Source of the DNA: Streptomyces sp. NBC_00554
GTDB lineage: Bacteria > Actinomycetota > Actinomycetes > Streptomycetales > Streptomycetaceae
Direction of reading: 5' to 3'
Assembly (NCBI RefSeq): GCF_041431135.1
Contig: NZ_CP107799.1
Span: 2,604,001-2,668,000, forward strand
DNA length: 64,000 nucleotides
Made by a program: the position numbers and the translations under genes. The notes below the pieces were generated by a model. That model had not been told where the DNA came from. It was given only the letters and a program-made list of their open reading frames with translations, and did not search any database. Below are positions 57,423 through 64,000 of the stretch, one piece after another (position 1 is the stretch's first letter; the number at the start of each line of letters is the position of its first letter).

Positions 57423-60164
57423 ATGACCACCGGACTGCATCCTGGGGGACCGCCCCAGGATCCCCGACCGACGGGGAACCACGTTCTGCCCCGGCAGGAG
57501 CGGGTCGGCCACGGAGCCTCGCATGCCGAAAACCGGACAAGGAGTTCTGTGATCACCGCGCGCGCGGCCGCCAGTTTCGATCCCGTGGGGCGATCGGTCG
57601 CGACCGCCCGCTCCTTCGTACGTGACACCCTCCAGGGCTGGGGCTTCGCCGACATCGTCGACGACGCCGTGGTCCTCACGAGCGAGCTGGTCACCAATGC
57701 CGTAGTACATGCGGGCACCTCCGCTGACGTCTTGTGTCTGCGCAGCGACGACGGCGTGCGCATCGAGGTGGCGGACCGCTACCCGGAACGTGAAATTCCA
57801 CTCCAGGGAACGGCTGTCAACATGGGCAGCCCGGACAACGAGGGCGGCCGCGGCCTCCAGCTCTGCGCGGCCCTGGCAGGCCGCTGGGGCGTCGAGTACA
57901 CACCCACGCAGAAGCAGGTCTGGTTCCAGCTCGAACTCCCCGAGCGCGCGGTGGGCACACGCACCGCGGGCCCGGCCCTGCCGGCCGACCTCCTCCCGCT
58001 CGCCGACGGCCGGGTACGCGTCGCGGTCGTCCAGATCGACCGGACCGGCGCGATCAACGCGTGGAACGAGGACGCGGAGGATCTCTTCGGCTACACGGCC
58101 GAGTTGGTCATCGGCAAGCCGCTCACCGACCTCGCCGCCTGGCCGCACACCCCGGGCACCAGCACCGGCATCGTCGAGGCCCTCCAACTCTCGCGCTGGG
58201 AAGGCACGTACGGCGTCCGCGGCGCCAACGGCCGGGTAACTCCCGTCTACGCTTCACACCTTCGGGTACGAGACACGGGTGGCGAGCCCTCCACGGTCTG
58301 CCTTCTGGTAAGGGACCACGAACGCGCCGTCCTCCAGACCCCGTTGCGCGTCTCGGCGACCGACACCACCACCAGCTCCGAGGGCCAGGCCTCCGATCCC
58401 TTCGAGGTCTTCATCGGCTCCCCGGCCCCCGACGACCTGGACGGCCTCCTCCAGCGCACCGTGGAGCGCGCCCGCGACATGCTCGACGGCGACTCCGCCT
58501 TCCTGCTCCTGGCGACCGACGACGAAACGGAGTTGGAGGTACGAGCGTCCACCGGCCTCCCCTCCGCCCGCCAGCGCTTCGCCCGCGTCCCCGTCGAAGC
58601 GGGCCCCGGACGGTACGGCTCGGCCCGTATGCCCGCCGTACACGAGGACTTGACGGTCGTCCCCGGCGCCGTGCCCCTCCTGAGCGGCACCGGCATGCGC
58701 TCGGTCGTCACGGTCCCGCTGAAGGTCGAGGGCCGCCTCACCGGCTCACTCGGCGTCGCCGCCGAGGGACAGGGCAGATACTCCAACGAGGAGGCCCTGC
58801 GCCTCCAGTTCGCCGCCGACCGCATCGCGCTCGCGGTGGAATCCGCCCGCCTGGGCGAGCTGGAACGCCTGCGACGCGGCTCACTCTCCTTCCTCGTAGA
58901 GGCCTCCGACCTGCTCGCCGGCACCCTGGACCGCGACCAGACACTGGCCCTGATGGCCCAGATGACGGTCCCGACCCTGGCCACCTGGTGCGCCGTCTAC
59001 ACGATCGCCGACCAGGCCTCCGAGCCGTATCTCTCGTACGTCCTGCACGAGGACGAGGAACGCATCGACGGTCTCAAGGCGTTGCTGTCGAAGATCGCCC
59101 CGCCGGACCCGGTCCCCACCCCGGGCGCCCGAGTCTGGTCGGCACCCGGCGAGGCGGCCCACGAGGCAGCGCTGCGCACCTCCATGCGCAGCCTCGGCGA
59201 ACGCGCGTCGCTCAGCTCGGGCATCGGCACAACTCTCGCCACAGCCGCGGCAGTCGGCGGCGAAACGGTCGTACTCCCCCTGGTGGCCCGCAACCGCGTC
59301 ATCGGCATGCTGACCCTCGGCAAGCCCTCCGACGAGCACTTCCGCCAGGAAATCCTGGAACTCGCCGAGGACTTGAGCCGCAGGGCCGCCCTGGCCCTCG
59401 ACAACGCCCGCCTGTACTCGGAGCGCACGGCCATCAGCCAGTCCCTCCAGCGCAGCCTCCTGCCCCCGGAACTCCCCCACATCGAGGGCGTCGAGGTCGA
59501 GGTCATCTACCGAGCGGCCGGCGAGGGCAATGAGGTCGGCGGCGACTTCTACGACCTCTTCCCGATCCGCGACGGCGCGTACGGCTTCGCCATCGGCGAC
59601 GTCTGCGGTACGGGCCCGGAGGCAGCGGCGGTCACCGGCCTGGCCCGGCACGCTCTCAGGCTGCTCGCCCGCGAGGGCTTCACCGGCCCGGCCGTCCTGG
59701 AGCGCCTGAACTCCGCGATCCTCGACGAGGGAGCCCGCAGCCGCTTCCTCACGCTCCTGTACGGCGAGTTGTGGCCCCAGGAGGACGGCTCGGCGCTCCT
59801 GAAGGTGGTCTGCGCCGGCCACCCGCTCCCGCTCCGCCTGCGCCAGGACGGCACAGTCGAACCGGCTGCCGAACCGCAGCCGCTGCTGGGCGTCATGGAC
59901 GACCTGGAGCTCTACGAGCAGACCATCACGCTCGACCCCGGCGACGTGCTCCTCTGCGTCACGGACGGCGTCACGGAACGCCGCGAGGGCACCCGCATGC
60001 TCGGCGACGACGGCCTCATCGACGTCCTCACCACCTGCACAGGCCTCACAGCGGGCGCGGTGGCCGCCCGCATCATGCGCGCGGTCGAACGCTTCGCCTC
60101 CGACGCCCCGTCCGACGACATGGCGATTCTGGCGATGCGCGTTCCGGGCCTCCAGAAGGACTGA
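57423..60164 (+). CDS. osaC: OsaC: anti-sigma kinase / PAS / GAF / PP2C phosphatase protein
   Basis: A 913-residue regulator. Domains in order: RsbW-like HATPase (ELVTNAVVHAG and GRGLQLC, residues about 45-165), PAS (about 190-300), two GAF-like domains (about 335-480 and 490-670) and a SpoIIE/PP2C phosphatase (NEVGGDFYDLF, FAIGDVCGTGPEAA, CVTDGVTERREG, DDMAILAM, about 680-905) with its acidic metal ligands. In S. coelicolor OsaC is needed to return sigma-B activity to normal after osmotic stress. The ATG at 57423 has GGAGG upstream. It is divergent from osaA. Confidence 0.92.
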   Translation: MTTGLHPGGPPQDPRPTGNHVLPRQERVGHGASHAENRTRSSVITARAAASFDPVGRSVATARSFVRDTLQGWGFADIVDDAVVLTSELVTNAVVHAGTSADVLCLRSDDGVRIEVADRYPEREIPLQGTAVNMGSPDNEGGRGLQLCAALAGRWGVEYTPTQKQVWFQLELPERAVGTRTAGPALPADLLPLADGRVRVAVVQIDRTGAINAWNEDAEDLFGYTAELVIGKPLTDLAAWPHTPGTSTGIVEALQLSRWEGTYGVRGANGRVTPVYASHLRVRDTGGEPSTVCLLVRDHERAVLQTPLRVSATDTTTSSEGQASDPFEVFIGSPAPDDLDGLLQRTVERARDMLDGDSAFLLLATDDETELEVRASTGLPSARQRFARVPVEAGPGRYGSARMPAVHEDLTVVPGAVPLLSGTGMRSVVTVPLKVEGRLTGSLGVAAEGQGRYSNEEALRLQFAADRIALAVESARLGELERLRRGSLSFLVEASDLLAGTLDRDQTLALMAQMTVPTLATWCAVYTIADQASEPYLSYVLHEDEERIDGLKALLSKIAPPDPVPTPGARVWSAPGEAAHEAALRTSMRSLGERASLSSGIGTTLATAAAVGGETVVLPLVARNRVIGMLTLGKPSDEHFRQEILELAEDLSRRAALALDNARLYSERTAISQSLQRSLLPPELPHIEGVEVEVIYRAAGEGNEVGGDFYDLFPIRDGAYGFAIGDVCGTGPEAAAVTGLARHALRLLAREGFTGPAVLERLNSAILDEGARSRFLTLLYGELWPQEDGSALLKVVCAGHPLPLRLRQDGTVEPAAEPQPLLGVMDDLELYEQTITLDPGDVLLCVTDGVTERREGTRMLGDDGLIDVLTTCTGLTAGAVAARIMRAVERFASDAPSDDMAILAMRVPGLQKD

Positions 60165-60183
60165 GAAACGCTTCGGGATACGA

Positions 60184-60217
60184 CAAAGGCCCCCGCCCGT
60201 AAGGGCGGAGGCCCTTT
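60184..60217. terminator. terminator shared by osaC and tRNA-Thr
   Basis: AAAGGCCCCCGCCC can pair, with one mismatch and a bulge, with GGGCGGAGGCCCTTT around GTAA. It lies 19 nt after osaC and 9 nt past the 3' end of the convergent tRNA gene. Confidence 0.75.
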
Positions 60218-60225
60218 ATCTCTCG

Positions 60226-60298
60226 AGCCCCCCAACGGAATCGAACCGTTGACCTTCTCCTTACCATGGAGACGCTCTACCGACTGAGCTAGGGGGGC
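60226..60298 (-). tRNA. tRNA-Thr (anticodon GGT)
   Basis: The minus strand folds into a full cloverleaf: acceptor GCCCCCC/GGGGGGC, D stem GCTC/GAGC, anticodon stem TCTCC/GGAGA with loop ATGGTAA (anticodon GGT), T arm AACGG-TTCGATT-CCGTT. The CCA end is not encoded. It reads ACC and ACU codons. Confidence 0.97.
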
Positions 60299-60338
60299 CA
60301 GTCGCCTTTTCGAGGTTTCCCTCGCGGCAACGAGATAG

Positions 60339-60368
60339 ATCATACCCCGAACGGAAGCGTGTTCCCAA
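60339..60368 (-). promoter_or_regulatory. promoter of tRNA-Thr
   Basis: On the minus strand TTGGGA (60368-60363), 18 nt, TATGAT (60344-60339). Transcription would start about 34 nt upstream of the mature tRNA. Confidence 0.65.
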
Positions 60369-60395
60369 CCCGTCCCGTACGCCCGTCCCGTTGGG

Positions 60396-61073
60396 TCAGA
60401 GCGCGGGCTGCACCAGTCCGCCGAGCGCATTGCACGCGGAGACGATCCGCTGCATCTCCCGCTTGGTCAACGCCGCGTCCACGGGCAGCACGAGTGTCTC
60501 GTCCGCGGCCCGCTCGGTCTCCGGAAGGTACACGTCCCGACGGAACCCGGCCATACGGTGCACAGGCGTCTTCACCGGCACCCGGCACTCAACTCCCCTG
60601 GCGCGCACGGCCCGTGCGAAGGCGTCGCGGTCCGGCCGCCCATTGCCCGGCACCCGCACGACGTACTGCTGGTACGTGTGCCCGTCGCCCCCGTCCGGCG
60701 TCCTCACCCCGCGCAGTCGCGCATCGAGATACGCGGCCCGCGCCCTACGCTGCGCGATCTCGTCGTACGGCGCCTCGGACTCGCCCTGCTCCAGCACCAG
60801 AAGCCCGTGCCGCTGTCCGATCTCCCGCAGCCGCATCATGTCCGCAGACCGCCCGAAGCGGTGTACGACGACGATGGCCGCCGTCCGCGGAGTCACGACG
60901 GCTTCGACCGCGTCGGCGTCCAGGCAGTACGTCATCGGGTCGATGTCGGCGAACGCGACGGCTGCACCGGCCTCGGCGGCGGCCTCGGCGACCTCGACGT
61001 TCCCGAAGGCCGGCACGATGACCTCGTCACCGGCTCCTACGCCCGCGGCCCTGAGCATTGCGGCAGTACCCAT
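60396..61073 (-). pseudogene. DegT/DnrJ/EryC1/StrS aminotransferase remnant lacking the PLP-lysine region
   Basis: The 225-codon frame resembles this family at its ends: GTAAMLRAAGVGAGDEVIVPAF at the start, DIDPMTYCLDADAVEAVVTPRTAAIVVVH next, then after VLEQGESEAPYDE it jumps to the late part (YQQYVVRVPG ... CRVPVKTPVH). About 100 residues with the PLP-binding lysine (SFHxxK) are missing. Family-like residues continue ten codons upstream of the ATG (CATNIHY before MGTAAM) until a TGA at 61104-61106, so the true N-terminus is lost as well. No ribosome-binding site precedes 61073. It abuts the rRNA terminator. It could be a decayed gene or an expressed domain without aminotransferase activity. 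Confidence 0.65.
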
Positions 61074-61117
61074 GTAGTGGATGTTGGTCGCGCAACGTGA
61101 ATTTCAAGTAACGCAAA

Positions 61118-61163
61118 ACAAAAAAGAGCTGGTCCCTGAACCGAAGTTCAGGGACCAGCTCTC
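61118..61163 (-). terminator. rRNA operon terminator
   Basis: The minus strand forms a perfect 17-bp stem (AGAGCTGGTCCCTGAAC) closed by a TTCG tetraloop, followed by a run of six T. It lies 8 nt past the 5S 3' end. Confidence 0.97.
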
Positions 61164-61170
61164 TAAAGAT

Positions 61171-61290
61171 AGTTCGGCGGCGTCCTACTCTCCCACAGGG
61201 TCCCCCCTGCAGTACCATCGGCGCTGTGAGGCTTAGCTTCCGGGTTCGGAATGTAACCGGGCGTTTCCCTCACGCTATGACCACCGAAAC
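61171..61290 (-). rRNA. rrf: 5S ribosomal RNA
   Basis: The minus strand begins GTTTCGGTGGTCATAGCG and ends AGTAGGACGCCGCCGAACT, 120 nt, as in Streptomyces 5S rRNA. It follows 23S rRNA by about 85 nt and is the last gene of the rRNA operon. Confidence 0.95.
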
Positions 61291-61375
61291 ACGGTGAAAC
61301 TTGTCAACCGGAGCCGTGGCATGGCTACGACGGTTGTTCGTGGTTTCAGAACCAACACAGTGGACGCGAGCAACT

Positions 61376-64000
<2,625 letters not shown>

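Overview
The window is a high-GC actinobacterial chromosome segment, almost certainly Streptomyces. Codon use is strongly GC3-biased, several starts are GTG and one is TTG, the rRNA and tRNA genes have the actinobacterial form, and the gene order (osaC-osaA-osaB-ftsK ... clgR ... lhr-nei ... recA-recX ... gluABCD-gluRK ... miaB-miaA-dapF-rshA-hflX) matches, from memory, the SCO574x-SCO579x core segment of S. coelicolor. Most of it is vertically inherited core DNA. I see no insertion sequence, prophage, CRISPR array or biosynthetic cluster.

Layout. 0.2-2.6 kb: an orphan xanthine-dehydrogenase-type FAD subunit and a trypsin-like lipoprotein. 2.6-14.8 kb: housekeeping genes mostly on the minus strand (hflX, an M1 peptidase, rshA, dapF, a membrane protein, miaA, a LigB-like protein, miaB, a MazG-like protein), interrupted by two small plus-strand genes including an MT0933-type antitoxin homologue. 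15-21.9 kb: a TAXI-type binding protein, then the glutamate module, with the two-component system gluR-gluK divergent from the ABC importer gluABCD. 22-24.9 kb: a flavin monooxygenase and a translationally coupled cysteine dioxygenase-rhodanese pair. 25-28.2 kb: an ArsR-type regulator overlapping an orphan FtsX-type permease, with an 18-bp operator-like palindrome. 28.5-30.8 kb: recA-recX, with both an SOS box and a RecA-NDp/PafBC-type promoter. 31-35.4 kb: an AI-2E-type transporter, DUF3046, a toroid-like protein and an AraC-azlC-azlD operon. 35.6-42.3 kb: lhr helicase, nei2 and an SDR; lhr carries the same RecA-NDp signature as recA, placed so that the mRNA could be leaderless. 42.3-50.5 kb: a small membrane protein, dps, clgR, cinA (C-terminal domain only), pgsA, rimO, a RodZ-like HTH protein and ftsK, all on the minus strand. 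50.6-60.2 kb: the osmoadaptation locus osaB, osaA and divergent osaC. OsaA is a soluble 1.8-kresidue hybrid kinase with about eleven tandem HAMP units. 60.2-64 kb: tRNA-Thr(GGT), a gene remnant of the DegT aminotransferase family, a very strong rRNA terminator, 5S rRNA and the 3' 2.6 kb of 23S rRNA, all on the minus strand. The 23S gene runs off the right edge.

How the genes work together. Three regulatory modules stand out. First, recA-recX and lhr-nei2 are DNA-repair genes that share a damage-type promoter motif. Second, gluR-gluK and gluABCD couple glutamate sensing to uptake. Third, osaA, osaB and osaC join a poly-HAMP osmosensor kinase, a response regulator without an output DNA-binding domain, and an anti-sigma kinase/PP2C protein. 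The most unusual items are the OsaA HAMP array (reminiscent of fungal group III osmosensor kinases), the possible leaderless damage promoter of lhr, the DegT-family remnant without a PLP lysine next to the rRNA operon, a 13 x 8-bp minisatellite downstream of recX, and the operator-like repeats in front of gluR, hflX and the ArsR gene.
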